A stretch of DNA of 48,546 nt from Chloroflexota bacterium (GCA_023459215.1 JAEWVF010000014.1:1-48546); one strand, 5' to 3'. Positions 39,160-48,113 are shown, counted from the first letter of the stretch. Made by a program: numbers and translations. Notes: generated by a model from the letters alone, not told the origin.

Positions 39160-39248
39160 GTCCTTCGACTTCACTCCTCGCTATCGCTCGTCGTTCCGCT
39201 CAGGACTTGTTTCTCTTTTTTACTTTTTTACTTTTTTACTTGTTTACT
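39160..39248. repeat. CTGAGCG-type element followed by ACTTTTTT words
   Basis: CCTTCGACTTCACTC and GTTCCGCTCAGGACTTG form a partial CTGAGCG element. It is followed by TTTTTACTTTTTTACTTTTTTACTTGTTTACTT. The last residues of the neighbouring minus-strand protein (VNK) are encoded by these words. Confidence 0.7.
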
Positions 39249-40405
39249 TCCTCTTCAACCACCGTCCACTTAATTCCGCGCTTGGTCAGTTCATCCATGA
39301 TTTTGGCGGCAGGGACGGTTTCCATACGGTGCGCGCCGGGGGCGATTTCGCCGCGGGCCTGGAAGCCCATCATCAGGGCGCAGTGCCAACCGGTCAGGCG
39401 TTCCATGCCGGTAAAGCCGGTTTCGGGATCGTACTGGTCGATCAGGTCGAGGGTGACGCGGGTTTCGCGGCCATTTTTCAGGCCGATGCCAACAGCGCGC
39501 ATCACGCAGATGTCTTCAACGTGCGCGGCGGTAATTTTGCCTTCAAGCAGTTTATGGTAGAAGTGACGCGGGATGACGGTCTGTCCGTCGACTTCAATGG
39601 GTTCTTCGGAGAACAGTCCCAGGCGTTTGAAACCTTCAAAGGTGGCAAAGTGACCGGGATATCGCAAGACTTTGTTCTCGTAACGCTGGAGTTTCCCCAA
39701 ATGCGTGTCGGCAGTGGTGGACATGGAGCCGGAGATAACGAAAGCTTCCAACTTGCCAAGCGGCGGGAAGTCGATTTCTTCCAGTTCGGTGAAGGTCGGA
39801 ACGAGGGTGATTTTCCCATCGCGGATGAAGGTGGCCTTGTGATCGTATTCGTTAGTCAGGCCATTAAGGTGGAAGGTACAGTAGTAGTTCCAGGGCGGGG
39901 TGGGGTCGCGGGGCAAGCCGGCATCGTACAGGTAGACTTCGCGGGGTGTGTCGAGCGCGTCAATAACGTAAACGCCCATGTTGTTGATCAGGCCGGGGCC
40001 CATACCACAATCGGGGAGCAGGCTGACTCCAGCCCTCCTGGCAACCTCGGCGAGTTTAAGCTGCTCCCAGGCGACATCGGTGTTGCCGCCCATATCGCAC
40101 AGGCTGACGCCGGTTTCGATACAGGCGCGGCTGATGGACAGGTTGTGGTAATAGGTGACAGCGCTCAAGGCGACATCCATACCCTTTAAGCGGGATAAAA
40201 GCGCCGGGTAGTTCGTTACGTCCAGAAAAATGCCCTGGGCCACCTCGCGGCCAATTAATCGGTTGATCCTGGCGGCGGACTGAATCGCCGCATCTTCCTT
40301 AAAATCGGCAAGGATAATTTGTTCGGCGTCGCCGAATTTTGCAAGGTCATAAGCTGCTGCGGTGCCCTGGCGGCCAGAGCCAAGAATGATGTATTTGTAT
40401 CCCAT
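39236..40405 (-). CDS. Saccharopine dehydrogenase-like oxidoreductase
   Basis: A 389-residue NAD(P)-dependent enzyme. The N-terminal Rossmann motif is YIILGSGRQGTAAAYDLAKFG, followed by ADFKEDAAIQSAARIN, an SAVTYYHNLSISRACIETGVSLCDMGGN segment and DCGMGPGLINNMGVY. The order matches the saccharopine dehydrogenase / lysine 6-dehydrogenase family. The C-terminal domain (PPWNYYCTFHLNGLTNEYDHK...) supports the lysine-dehydrogenase-like branch. The ATG has AGGAGG 5 nt upstream. The substrate (lysine, saccharopine, carboxyspermidine-like) is uncertain, and no lysine or polyamine genes are adjacent. Confidence 0.88.
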   Translation of the reverse strand: MGYKYIILGSGRQGTAAAYDLAKFGDAEQIILADFKEDAAIQSAARINRLIGREVAQGIFLDVTNYPALLSRLKGMDVALSAVTYYHNLSISRACIETGVSLCDMGGNTDVAWEQLKLAEVARRAGVSLLPDCGMGPGLINNMGVYVIDALDTPREVYLYDAGLPRDPTPPWNYYCTFHLNGLTNEYDHKATFIRDGKITLVPTFTELEEIDFPPLGKLEAFVISGSMSTTADTHLGKLQRYENKVLRYPGHFATFEGFKRLGLFSEEPIEVDGQTVIPRHFYHKLLEGKITAAHVEDICVMRAVGIGLKNGRETRVTLDLIDQYDPETGFTGMERLTGWHCALMMGFQARGEIAPGAHRMETVPAAKIMDELTKRGIKWTVVEEEVNK

Positions 40406-40500
40406 GAATGCCTCCTGACCGAATGATTTTACTGCCTTTTGGCCAATCCCTGACTCAAAATTCGATAAAAATCGGTTAAATGGCCAAGTTTGAAAGTTGT

Positions 40501-40528
40501 TTGCAGGTCAGGCAAAAGCAGATATACT
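40501..40528 (+). promoter_or_regulatory. Promoter giving a leaderless message
   Basis: TTGCAG (40501-40506), a 16-bp spacer, then TATACT (40523-40528). The ATG at 40536 is 7 nt after the -10 box, so transcription should begin at or next to the start codon. No Shine-Dalgarno sequence is present. Confidence 0.55.
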
Positions 40529-40535
40529 TTAGAAT

Positions 40536-40970
40536 ATGGAAAACGATGAGGAAGTTTTGCGAAACCTTGTGGTTGAAAGGCTGGCAGCGCACAAACGGGT
40601 CAGCGATATTACCCAGGAAGTGTGCGAACGCTCAGGAATGTACTGGTCTGAAGCGGAAGCCTGGGTCAGGGAGATTGCGGTGATGCACGACAGCACCATT
40701 CGCAAAAAACGCTCCCCGGTCTTGATTGCCCTGGCGCTGGCAACATTTCTGGGCGGAGCGGGGCTGCTGGCTGCAACGTTTTTCTCCGCAGGCAATGTCA
40801 TCGCTTTCTATCGCTCCAGCCAGCCGGAAGTGTTGAGTACCATCAATATCCTGCTCTTAATTGCAAACGAAGCCCCAACGGCAATCTGGCTGGGTTCGCT
40901 CGGTTTGGCCATGTTGGCGGGCAGTTTGCTCGGCATGCGCGATGTTTGGGCTGATTGGCTGGCGCACTGA
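40536..40970 (+). CDS. Small two-helix membrane protein (operon gene 1)
   Basis: A 144-residue protein. The soluble helical head (ENDEEVLRNLVVERLAAHKR...YWSEAEAWVREIAVMHDSTIRKKR) is followed by two hydrophobic helices (about 61-86 and 102-132) and a short tail. I recognise no family. The start is set by the promoter directly upstream and looks leaderless. It lies 16 bp before the next gene, which with the PLD-like gene forms a three-gene operon. The basic segment before the helices suggests the head stays in the cytoplasm. Confidence 0.7.
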   Translation: MENDEEVLRNLVVERLAAHKRVSDITQEVCERSGMYWSEAEAWVREIAVMHDSTIRKKRSPVLIALALATFLGGAGLLAATFFSAGNVIAFYRSSQPEVLSTINILLLIANEAPTAIWLGSLGLAMLAGSLLGMRDVWADWLAH

Positions 40971-40986
40971 GCATCCCTGGAGGTTT

Positions 40987-41577
40987 ATGGTTGATCTGAA
41001 TAGACGAATTCGCATGGCAGCAGAAAGTATTCTCGAAAATGAGGCTTTGCGCGGCGGACTTGGCGATGAACAAGCGGCAACAACCCTGCTCAACTGGGGG
41101 ATTGCTTGCGCCGAGAAACTTACCCTGGAAACCGCAAATATAGAAGATGACGAAGAGGCTGATGAGGCGATTTATCCGCGTATGAAGGCTTTGCGCAAGC
41201 TGCTCGGAGCAGTCAGCGAAATTGCGGCAACCGAGGCTCTGGAGATGAGCGCCCTGCAGGGCAGCATCGCAGCCGTTTTTGAGTTCGCCCAACGCATCCA
41301 CGGAGAAAGCTGGCAGCCGCCAGATTTAATCGATGATGAAACCTGGCTGGTTTTGCTTAACGGGAACAGCCTGGAGAGGATTAACAAAATCCGCGCCTTG
41401 ATTGAGCCGCCAGAGGCATTGCCACAAGCATCAAATGAAGTTGTTGCGTTCAACGAAGCTGTTGAAGAAGATACGCCGATTGAGATGGATGAGCAGGTAG
41501 ATTCAACAACAATACAACGCGAAAATATCGATAAAGGAGATGATGATGTCACGTTCTTCAAACACACGCCGATCTAA
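40987..41577 (+). CDS. Acidic hypothetical protein (operon gene 2)
   Basis: A 196-residue, acidic, soluble, mostly helical protein. Its helical repeats (ESILENEALRGGLGDEQAATTLLNWGIACAEKLTLE, MKALRKLLGAVSEIAATE) are followed by a flexible Glu/Asp-rich tail (NEAVEEDTPIEMDEQVD). I do not recognise the family. The ATG follows GGAGG with short spacing. Its end overlaps the start of the PLD-like gene by 32 bp, so translation is coupled. The conserved neighbourhood suggests it works with the PLD-like protein, but nothing in the sequence states how. Confidence 0.7.
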   Translation: MVDLNRRIRMAAESILENEALRGGLGDEQAATTLLNWGIACAEKLTLETANIEDDEEADEAIYPRMKALRKLLGAVSEIAATEALEMSALQGSIAAVFEFAQRIHGESWQPPDLIDDETWLVLLNGNSLERINKIRALIEPPEALPQASNEVVAFNEAVEEDTPIEMDEQVDSTTIQRENIDKGDDDVTFFKHTPI

Positions 41578-42811
41578 ATCCACCAATGCTGTGGGTGTGC
41601 TGGTTGTTCTCGGCGCAGTTTTATGCTTAGGAATTGTCTTTATCACCACTGGCGCTGATCCGCTGGGATTGTTCGAAGATACTGGTACCCCCACCAGCGC
41701 AGCCCAGGTTCAGGTTCCGACCAATACGCCCAAGAGTTCAAGCGGCGCGGTAACGCTTGAAGCAGAGCCGCCTTCAACAGCCGACTGGTACGAGGTCGGG
41801 TTTGTTACTCCAATCCGCGTAAGGGCGGCGGAGGAAGTCGAGTACGGCGAGAATGGGATTCCGGCTGAGATTTTACAAGGCTCGTTGGCTGAAAAATTAA
41901 TCCAGAGAATCGATCAGGCCAAAACAAGCATTCACATCGCTTCTTTTGAAACCGACATGGTGGATATCGCCAACGCACTAATCCGCGCTCATAAACGAGG
42001 GGTCGATGTGCGCTGGATTACCGATGACGAATTCGGCACAGAGGCCGACGAGAAGCCCGGACACGGCCAACTCGGGCTGATGGAGAAAGCCGGCATCGAG
42101 ATCATCGACGATCAGCGCGGCGGACTGATGCACAACAAGTTCTGGATTTTCGATGGCGAAACCGTCTGGACAGGCTCGACCAACATCACCATCAGCGGCA
42201 TGTTCGAACAGGATAACAACCTGATCGTGATTGAATCGAAAGATTTGGCGGCAATCTACGAGCAGCAATTCGAAGAAATGTGGAACGGCGAGTTCGGCGC
42301 GCGCTCACCATCCGACGTAGAAAACCAAAAAGTGGTCATCAATGATACGCCCATCCAGGTTTTGTTCGCGCCGGAGGACAAGCCCATCGAGCATATCCTG
42401 CCTTATGTGCAAAACGCGCGCCGCAATATCCGTTTTTTGGCGTTTTCCTATACCCACCCAGACTTGGGGAGCGCCATGCTTGATCGCCTGGCAAATGGGG
42501 TAACCATCCATGGGGTTTTTGAAACGGTCGGCAGTGACACCGAATATAGCGAAATGATGCCTCTGCACTGCGCAGGCGGCAATATGCGCCAGGACACCAA
42601 CTTCGCCTTCCTGCACCATAAGGTTATGATTATCGATAATCGCTATGTGATCACCGGTTCCCTTAACTTTAGCGACAGCGCAAACACGAAAAATAACGAG
42701 AATGTCATCATCATCGACAATCGCGAAATTGCCAAACTTTATCTTGACGAGTTTGAAAGAATCTGGAAAATCAGCGCCGATCTCGACCCGGCAGAATTCA
42801 AGTGTCCATAA
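41546..42811 (+). CDS. Membrane-anchored phospholipase D-like protein
   Basis: A 421-residue PLD-superfamily protein. It has a basic start, then one hydrophobic helix (about 15-37, VGVLVVLGAVLCLGIVFIT) that should anchor it outside the membrane, and a Thr/Ser/Pro linker. Two HKD half-sites follow: MHNKFWIFDGETVWTGSTN and LHHKVMIIDNRYVITGSLNFS. These supply the paired His/Lys of the active site. The layout (two HxK motifs, one per half) fits phosphodiesterase or nuclease/lipase members. ATG 41546 is chosen because GGAG (41536-41539) has proper spacing; two earlier ATGs overlap this site. The substrate could be lipid, DNA or a cell-wall linkage. Confidence 0.88.
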   Translation: MSRSSNTRRSKSTNAVGVLVVLGAVLCLGIVFITTGADPLGLFEDTGTPTSAAQVQVPTNTPKSSSGAVTLEAEPPSTADWYEVGFVTPIRVRAAEEVEYGENGIPAEILQGSLAEKLIQRIDQAKTSIHIASFETDMVDIANALIRAHKRGVDVRWITDDEFGTEADEKPGHGQLGLMEKAGIEIIDDQRGGLMHNKFWIFDGETVWTGSTNITISGMFEQDNNLIVIESKDLAAIYEQQFEEMWNGEFGARSPSDVENQKVVINDTPIQVLFAPEDKPIEHILPYVQNARRNIRFLAFSYTHPDLGSAMLDRLANGVTIHGVFETVGSDTEYSEMMPLHCAGGNMRQDTNFAFLHHKVMIIDNRYVITGSLNFSDSANTKNNENVIIIDNREIAKLYLDEFERIWKISADLDPAEFKCP

Positions 42812-42820
42812 AAAACCTGA

Positions 42821-42857
42821 AACAGGTGTTCCCGTGCATCACGGGAGCACCTGTTCT
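42821..42857 (+). terminator. Terminator-like hairpin after the PLD-like gene
   Basis: Arms AACAGGTGTTCCCGTG (42821-42836) and CACGGGAGCACCTGTT (42840-42855), one mismatch, 3-nt loop CAT. It is followed only by CTCTATAA, so the T-run is weak, but the stem is very stable. Confidence 0.7.
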
Positions 42858-42971
42858 CTATAACGAGATGCACTGAATTTGAAATCCTATCGCGCTCGAA
42901 TCTGATGTATCCTGTCCAAACGAGTCAATCGATGCCCATCTTCGCCAAAACCTGCTGAGCTCCTGCCTAAA

Positions 42972-45900
42972 ATGAACGGGATTGAATCCACTGTTTTCAT
43001 CATATTGCTCATCGCAGCGGCGCTTTCTGCCGCCGCTGCGGCAGTAGCTTGGCAAAGAAGGCGAACTCCGGGGGCGTTGGCATTGACCTTGCTCCTGCTG
43101 GCCGTCTTGGCCTGGAACATTACTACCGGACTAAAAGTTGCAACCCCCTCTGTCGAACAATTCCTATGGATGGCAAGGCTTGAGATAATCAGTCAGGTCT
43201 GCGCCACGACCCTCTTCTTAATCTTTATCCTGGAATACACACGCCAGGATTACCTCCTCACCCACCAGAGATCGCTGCTGTTGTGGCTGATCCCAGCCAC
43301 CAGCGTATTGCTGGCGCTAAGCAACGACTCACACCATCTTTTTTGGATGGGGGTCAAACCGGAGGCGGCGCTTGGCAGTTATCACTTAATTCCCGGCAGC
43401 TTTTACTGGATTCACGATTCTTTCTTCCAGATAACCCGTTTCGCAGCAACCATTCTGCTGGTTACGGCCATTGTGCGTTATCCGGTCACTTACCGGGCCC
43501 AAGCGCGGGCGCTCCTGGCCGGGACACTTGCCATCTGGTTCGGAAGTTTTTTTGAGCTATTCAGGATTCCGCGCTTCGAGTTCATCATACAAATTCCTTT
43601 ACATCCCATTGCCTATACTGTCAGCGGCCTGATCATTGGCTGGGCCATCCTGCGGCACAAACTCTTCGATCTTATTCCGATTGCGCGAGACACCATCCTG
43701 GAAAATCTGCTGGATGGGATTGTCATCCTGAACAACAACAAGCAGATTGTCGATATTAACCTCCCGGCACGCTACCTACTCGGCATCGATCCAAACAAGA
43801 CCGTGGAAGGCGCATCCCTGGAAGATGTTTTCGCGCACCTGCCCGAAATGCTGGAAAAAATTTCAGCGACCGACATGCCATTTCAGGACCTTTACCTGCC
43901 GGCCCCGGCAGACCTGACCCTGGAAATCATGTCCAAGCCCATCTTTGACCGTCAGGGGCAAATCCGCGGGAGTATGCTCACGCTTCACGATATCAGCGCT
44001 CGCATCCGCTCTGAGGCGGCCATGCGGCAGAGCGAGGAAAACCTGCGTAATGTTTTCGAAAACGCGCCATTCCCAATCCTGGTGACATCCCTGAGTGATG
44101 GCCACATCCTGTATATCAACCCGGCCGGGATGAAACTGTACGAACTCACACCCGCACAACTTAAAACCATCCAGGCAGAGCGCCTCTTTCCCAACAAAAA
44201 CGAGCCTCAACTCATCCCCGCGGCAGTGGAAAAAACAGGCTACGCCGACAATATCGAACTCTCCGTGCAGACCAGTAGCGGGGAGAGAGTTTGGGTTTCG
44301 GCCTCCGCCCGAAAAATCACTTATAACGGGGAAAAAGCCATCCTGATCACCCAAATCGACATCAGCGAGCATCGCCGCACGCTCGATGAGTTAAAGCAAA
44401 GCCGGGCGCAATTAAAAAATATCTTTGAACATGCAGATGCTGGCATTCACCTGATTGACCCCAGCGGCAGCATCATTTTTTCAAACCAGCGTTGGGCCGA
44501 AATGCTGGAGGAAACACCTGAAAACCTGTTCGGGAAAAGCCCATCAGATTACATTTTCAAAAGCGATATTCCCTACAGCCGTCATATGTTCGAATCGTTA
44601 ATGTCAGGCGAAATTGACCGCTACTCCCTGGAATTGCGTTATCTCAAATCCAATGGTCAACTTTTCTGGGGGGCGCTCTCCGCAATCCCGATTGTCGACA
44701 AAGATAACGGGATTCAATCCATTGTCAATTTTGTTTCTGATATCAGCAAGAAAAAGGAAACCGAAAAGGCGCTGCGCGAAACTGAGAGACGATTCCGCGA
44801 AATTCTTGAAAAGGTTTATCTTTTTGCAGTTATGCTGGACGCCGAAGGCAATATCACCTTTGCCAACCAATATCTTTTGGCGGCCACCGGCTGGCGCGAA
44901 AGTGAAATTCTCGCTGAAAATTGGTTCGAGGTTTTCCAACCCAAGAATTTTCGGGTTACCCAGCAGGAATACCGGCACGCAATTCAGCGCGGCGCGATTG
45001 TTTCGCGTCATGAGAATGAAATCCTTACCAGCGATGGAAAAACCCTGATCGTTGCCTGGAGCAATATCCTGCTGCGCAATGCGAACGGCGAGATAACCGG
45101 CTCGGCCAGTATCGGCGAAGATATTACCGAGCGACGCAGGGCGCAACAATCCGAGTTGGAACAGCGCCTGTTTGCAGAAGCGCTCTATGACACGGCAGCT
45201 GTAATTACATCGACCCTGCATTTTGACGAGGTGCTGGATCGAATCCTGGATAACATCGACTCCGCTGTAGAAACGGATGCAGCCAACATCAGCCTGATAG
45301 AGCAAGGAAAAATCCATTTCGTCAGGGCCAAAGGATATGAAAAAGTCGGTATTTCGAACCAGGATATTCTCAATCTGCGGCTCTCGATCAATAGCTTTAA
45401 GAATCTCAAGCAAATCATCCAGGATAAACAACCAATTTGCATCCCGGATACACGTGCCTATCCGGGCTGGAAAGAAATCCCCACTTCGCGCTGGATCCGT
45501 TCTTACATCTGCGCTCCGATTGTCATAGAAAACAAAGTGGTAGGCCTGATCGGGCTGGATAGCGCCACTCCGGGCTTTTTTACGGAAGAACATGCTGAAA
45601 GGCTGAAAGTTTTCAGTATGCAAGCCGCTATTGCGGTCGAAAACACGCGGCTCTATACGAAAAGCCTGCATGAACTCGAAGAACGCAAGCGTGCCCAGGC
45701 GAGATTGCGGCGCGCCAACCAAAAACTTAAATCTCAACTGGAAGAAATTAAAATCCTGCAATCGCAGTTGCGAGAACAGGCCATCCGCGATGTGTTGACC
45801 GGTCTGTATAACCGGCGATATTTTGAAGAAGTATGCGCCGCTGAAATTAAAAAATGCCGCCAGGATAAATTGCCGTTAAGCCTCTTGATGATTGACATTG

Positions 45901-46274
45901 ACCATTTCAAAGTGATCAACGACAAATATGGCCACCCTTCAGGCGATATTATCTTGCAACGCCTCGGCAAATTGTTTGAACAGAACGCATCTGAAAATAT
46001 CATCCCCTGCCGCTACGGAGGCGAAGAATTCGTGGTCATCCTTTCGGCAACAACGCCAATCCAGGCCTACCAATACGCAGAAGAAATCCGAATGGAATTC
46101 TCGCGGCAGAAATTTGAAATTGAGGGACAAATCATCCAGGGAACCATCTCGGTTGGGATCGCAAACCTTTATGAACACGGGCACCATCGCCACAGTCTGT
46201 TGACTGCAGCTGATATCGCCCTCTACCAAGCCAAGCAAGCCGGAAGGAACTGCATTCGCGTTGCAAAAAAATAG
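42972..46274 (+). CDS. Multi-PAS/GAF diguanylate cyclase with 7TM sensor
   Basis: An 1100-residue signalling protein that should make cyclic di-GMP. Order: about seven N-terminal helices (1-235, histidine-kinase-7TM-like; HPIAYTVSGLIIGWAILRHKLFDLIPIARDTILENL), four PAS domains (about 240-345, 355-480, 485-605, 605-730), one GAF domain (about 730-890), a coiled linker, then GGDEF (about 930-1100). The active-site loop is GGEEF (1016-1020) after CRY, with DIDHFKVINDKYGHPSGD before it. The RxxD inhibitory I-site is absent (ASEN at that position), so feedback inhibition is unlikely. There is no EAL domain. Its ribosome binding site is weak. Confidence 0.93.
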   Translation: MNGIESTVFIILLIAAALSAAAAAVAWQRRRTPGALALTLLLLAVLAWNITTGLKVATPSVEQFLWMARLEIISQVCATTLFLIFILEYTRQDYLLTHQRSLLLWLIPATSVLLALSNDSHHLFWMGVKPEAALGSYHLIPGSFYWIHDSFFQITRFAATILLVTAIVRYPVTYRAQARALLAGTLAIWFGSFFELFRIPRFEFIIQIPLHPIAYTVSGLIIGWAILRHKLFDLIPIARDTILENLLDGIVILNNNKQIVDINLPARYLLGIDPNKTVEGASLEDVFAHLPEMLEKISATDMPFQDLYLPAPADLTLEIMSKPIFDRQGQIRGSMLTLHDISARIRSEAAMRQSEENLRNVFENAPFPILVTSLSDGHILYINPAGMKLYELTPAQLKTIQAERLFPNKNEPQLIPAAVEKTGYADNIELSVQTSSGERVWVSASARKITYNGEKAILITQIDISEHRRTLDELKQSRAQLKNIFEHADAGIHLIDPSGSIIFSNQRWAEMLEETPENLFGKSPSDYIFKSDIPYSRHMFESLMSGEIDRYSLELRYLKSNGQLFWGALSAIPIVDKDNGIQSIVNFVSDISKKKETEKALRETERRFREILEKVYLFAVMLDAEGNITFANQYLLAATGWRESEILAENWFEVFQPKNFRVTQQEYRHAIQRGAIVSRHENEILTSDGKTLIVAWSNILLRNANGEITGSASIGEDITERRRAQQSELEQRLFAEALYDTAAVITSTLHFDEVLDRILDNIDSAVETDAANISLIEQGKIHFVRAKGYEKVGISNQDILNLRLSINSFKNLKQIIQDKQPICIPDTRAYPGWKEIPTSRWIRSYICAPIVIENKVVGLIGLDSATPGFFTEEHAERLKVFSMQAAIAVENTRLYTKSLHELEERKRAQARLRRANQKLKSQLEEIKILQSQLREQAIRDVLTGLYNRRYFEEVCAAEIKKCRQDKLPLSLLMIDIDHFKVINDKYGHPSGDIILQRLGKLFEQNASENIIPCRYGGEEFVVILSATTPIQAYQYAEEIRMEFSRQKFEIEGQIIQGTISVGIANLYEHGHHRHSLLTAADIALYQAKQAGRNCIRVAKK

Positions 46275-46278
46275 CTGT

Positions 46279-46307
46279 TTGACAAAAATAGTGTCCCTTG
46301 CTATACT
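46279..46307 (+). promoter_or_regulatory. Near-consensus promoter upstream of RNase J
   Basis: TTGACA (46279-46284), 17-bp spacer, TATACT (46302-46307). It is the best sigma70-type promoter in the window and starts a leader of roughly 155 nt before the RNase J start codon. Confidence 0.8.
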
Positions 46308-46313
46308 GGCGGA

Positions 46314-46401
46314 GCAATCCAAACATCTGCCTGTTTTGGCAGCGTTGCGAAGTGAATCTTGTAACAAAGCGTCCCTCGGCAACAACCACGAGGGATTTTT
46401 T
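46314..46401 (+). ncRNA. Candidate small RNA or attenuator leader before RNase J
   Basis: About 88 nt lie between the expected transcript start and the T-run at 46396-46401. The candidate contains CTGCC/GGCAG (46327-46342), a GTTGC...GTAAC type stem (46344-46364) and a final terminator hairpin. No tRNA, 6S or known riboswitch pattern was recognised. It may be a free small RNA or a leader whose terminator is bypassed to express RNase J. Confidence 0.45.
46372..46401 (+). terminator. Intrinsic terminator inside the RNase J leader
   Basis: TCCCTCG (46372-46378) pairs with CGAGGGA (46389-46395), 10-nt loop, followed by six T. It lies 68 nt before the RNase J start codon, so it must be passed or there is a second promoter downstream. 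Confidence 0.75.
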
Positions 46402-46469
46402 CTTTCACACTCGAACCTTACCGCATAAGCGGATAAATAATTCAACCTACGAAAGGGTTTCGCATTTTT

Positions 46470-48110
46470 ATGCAAAAAAATAAATTAAGAATAATTCCTC
46501 TGGGGGGGCTGGGGGAAGTAGGCAAAAACATGATGGCCTACGAAATCAACGACCAGATCCTGCTGGTGGATGCCGGTTTAATGTTCCCTGACAACGATAT
46601 GTTAGGGGTGGATTACATCATCCCCGATTTTGAGTACCTGTACGATAAAAGCCACAAAATCGTGGGCATCATCATCACTCACGGGCACGAAGATCATATT
46701 GGGGCAATTCATCACGTGCTGCGCCAGGTGCCGGCCCCAATCTTCGGCACGCCACTGACCCTCGGACTGGTCGAGGTCAAGCTGGCCCGAAACGGCATGG
46801 CCTCCAAAGCCGACCTGCGTCAGGTTCAGGCGGGCGAAACGGTACAAATCGGCCCATTCAAAGTCGAGTTTATCCACGTTAGCCATTCCATCCCCGATGC
46901 GGTTGCGCTGGCCATCCAAAGCAACGCAGGCCTGATCGTCCACACCGGCGATTACAAATTCGATCACACTCCGGTGGACAACTGGCCAACCGACTTTGCC
47001 AAACTGGCCGAGTTATCCACCCGAGGGGTTGATCTGCTCCTGTCAGACTCGACAAACGCCGAACGCCCCGGCTGGACTCCCTCAGAGCAGGTTATTGCGC
47101 CGGCCCTGGATAGCGTCATCAAAAATGCAAAAGGACGCGTCATCATTGCGACTTTCGCTTCACTGATTTCGCGCATGCAACAGGTGGCCGATGCTGCCGT
47201 GCGGCATGGGCGAAAACTGGCTTTCGTCGGCAGCAGCATGGTGGATAACGCCAAAATGGCGCGCAAGCTGGGCTATTTGAAAGTGCCGGATGAAACGCTG
47301 GTAACGGTTGATAGCGCGCTCAACCTGCCTGACCCTCAGGTAATCCTGATGTGTACCGGCTCGCAAGGCGAACCTTCCTCCATCATTGGCCGCCTGTCGG
47401 CAGGCACAAACCGTCAGTTCGATCTAAAAGCCAACGATACGGTCATTCTTTCCTCCCATCCTATTCCGGGCAACGAGGAGGCGGTTAGCAAAACCATCAA
47501 CCGCATGTTACGCGTTGGAGCAAATGTGATCTATGATGCCATTGCCCCTGTGCATGTTTCCGGGCATGCCAGCCAGGAAGAACAAAAACTGATGCTTAAT
47601 CTGGTGCGGCCCAGGCATTTTATGCCAATCCACGGCGAATTACGCCAGTTGAAGCGTCACGCCGAACTTGCCAGGCAACTCGGCATCCCCGAAGAGCGGA
47701 TTTTTGTGGCTGAAAACGGCCAGGTTATCGAAATGGAAAAAGGCGAAGTGCGCCTGGGAGAGCGTATCCCTGGCGGCTATGTTTTCGTCGAAGGAGGAGC
47801 CGTGGGCGATATGGATCGCACCATCCTCAAGGAACGCGAACAACTCGCCCGCTCGGGCATCCTGCTCATCAACCTGGGAATCGACAAATACTCAAACCGC
47901 CTGCTCGAGGAACCGGAAATCATCACCCGCGGCTTTGTGTCGGCAGAAGAAGCCGAAACCATCATCCCGGCAGTGCGGAACCGTGTGGTGGATGTCATCC
48001 ACGGTGGAGGCTTCAATGTCGAAAAAGACATTGTGGATGTAGTGCGCACCTTTGTATATAACGAAACCAAACGACGCCCACTGGTTTTCGTAACCATGGC
48101 AAAAGTGTAG
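46470..48110 (+). CDS. rnj: Ribonuclease J
   Basis: A 546-residue metallo-beta-lactamase/beta-CASP nuclease that processes and degrades mRNA (5'-3' exo and endo) and can mature rRNA. The zinc motif HGHEDHIGA is at H71-H76, with DAGLMFPDNDMLGVDYIIPDF before it. HTGDYKFD, SDSTNAERPG (motif 4), the beta-CASP segment GRVIIATFASLISRMQQV, and HVSGHASQEEQKLML with the terminal His are present. The C-terminal domain has RRPLVFVTMAKV at its end. The length is full. Start ATG 46470 is preceded by AAAGGG at a somewhat long distance, and no better start exists. Expression is likely controlled by the unusual leader upstream. Confidence 0.96.
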   Translation: MQKNKLRIIPLGGLGEVGKNMMAYEINDQILLVDAGLMFPDNDMLGVDYIIPDFEYLYDKSHKIVGIIITHGHEDHIGAIHHVLRQVPAPIFGTPLTLGLVEVKLARNGMASKADLRQVQAGETVQIGPFKVEFIHVSHSIPDAVALAIQSNAGLIVHTGDYKFDHTPVDNWPTDFAKLAELSTRGVDLLLSDSTNAERPGWTPSEQVIAPALDSVIKNAKGRVIIATFASLISRMQQVADAAVRHGRKLAFVGSSMVDNAKMARKLGYLKVPDETLVTVDSALNLPDPQVILMCTGSQGEPSSIIGRLSAGTNRQFDLKANDTVILSSHPIPGNEEAVSKTINRMLRVGANVIYDAIAPVHVSGHASQEEQKLMLNLVRPRHFMPIHGELRQLKRHAELARQLGIPEERIFVAENGQVIEMEKGEVRLGERIPGGYVFVEGGAVGDMDRTILKEREQLARSGILLINLGIDKYSNRLLEEPEIITRGFVSAEEAETIIPAVRNRVVDVIHGGGFNVEKDIVDVVRTFVYNETKRRPLVFVTMAKV

Positions 48111-48113
48111 ATG

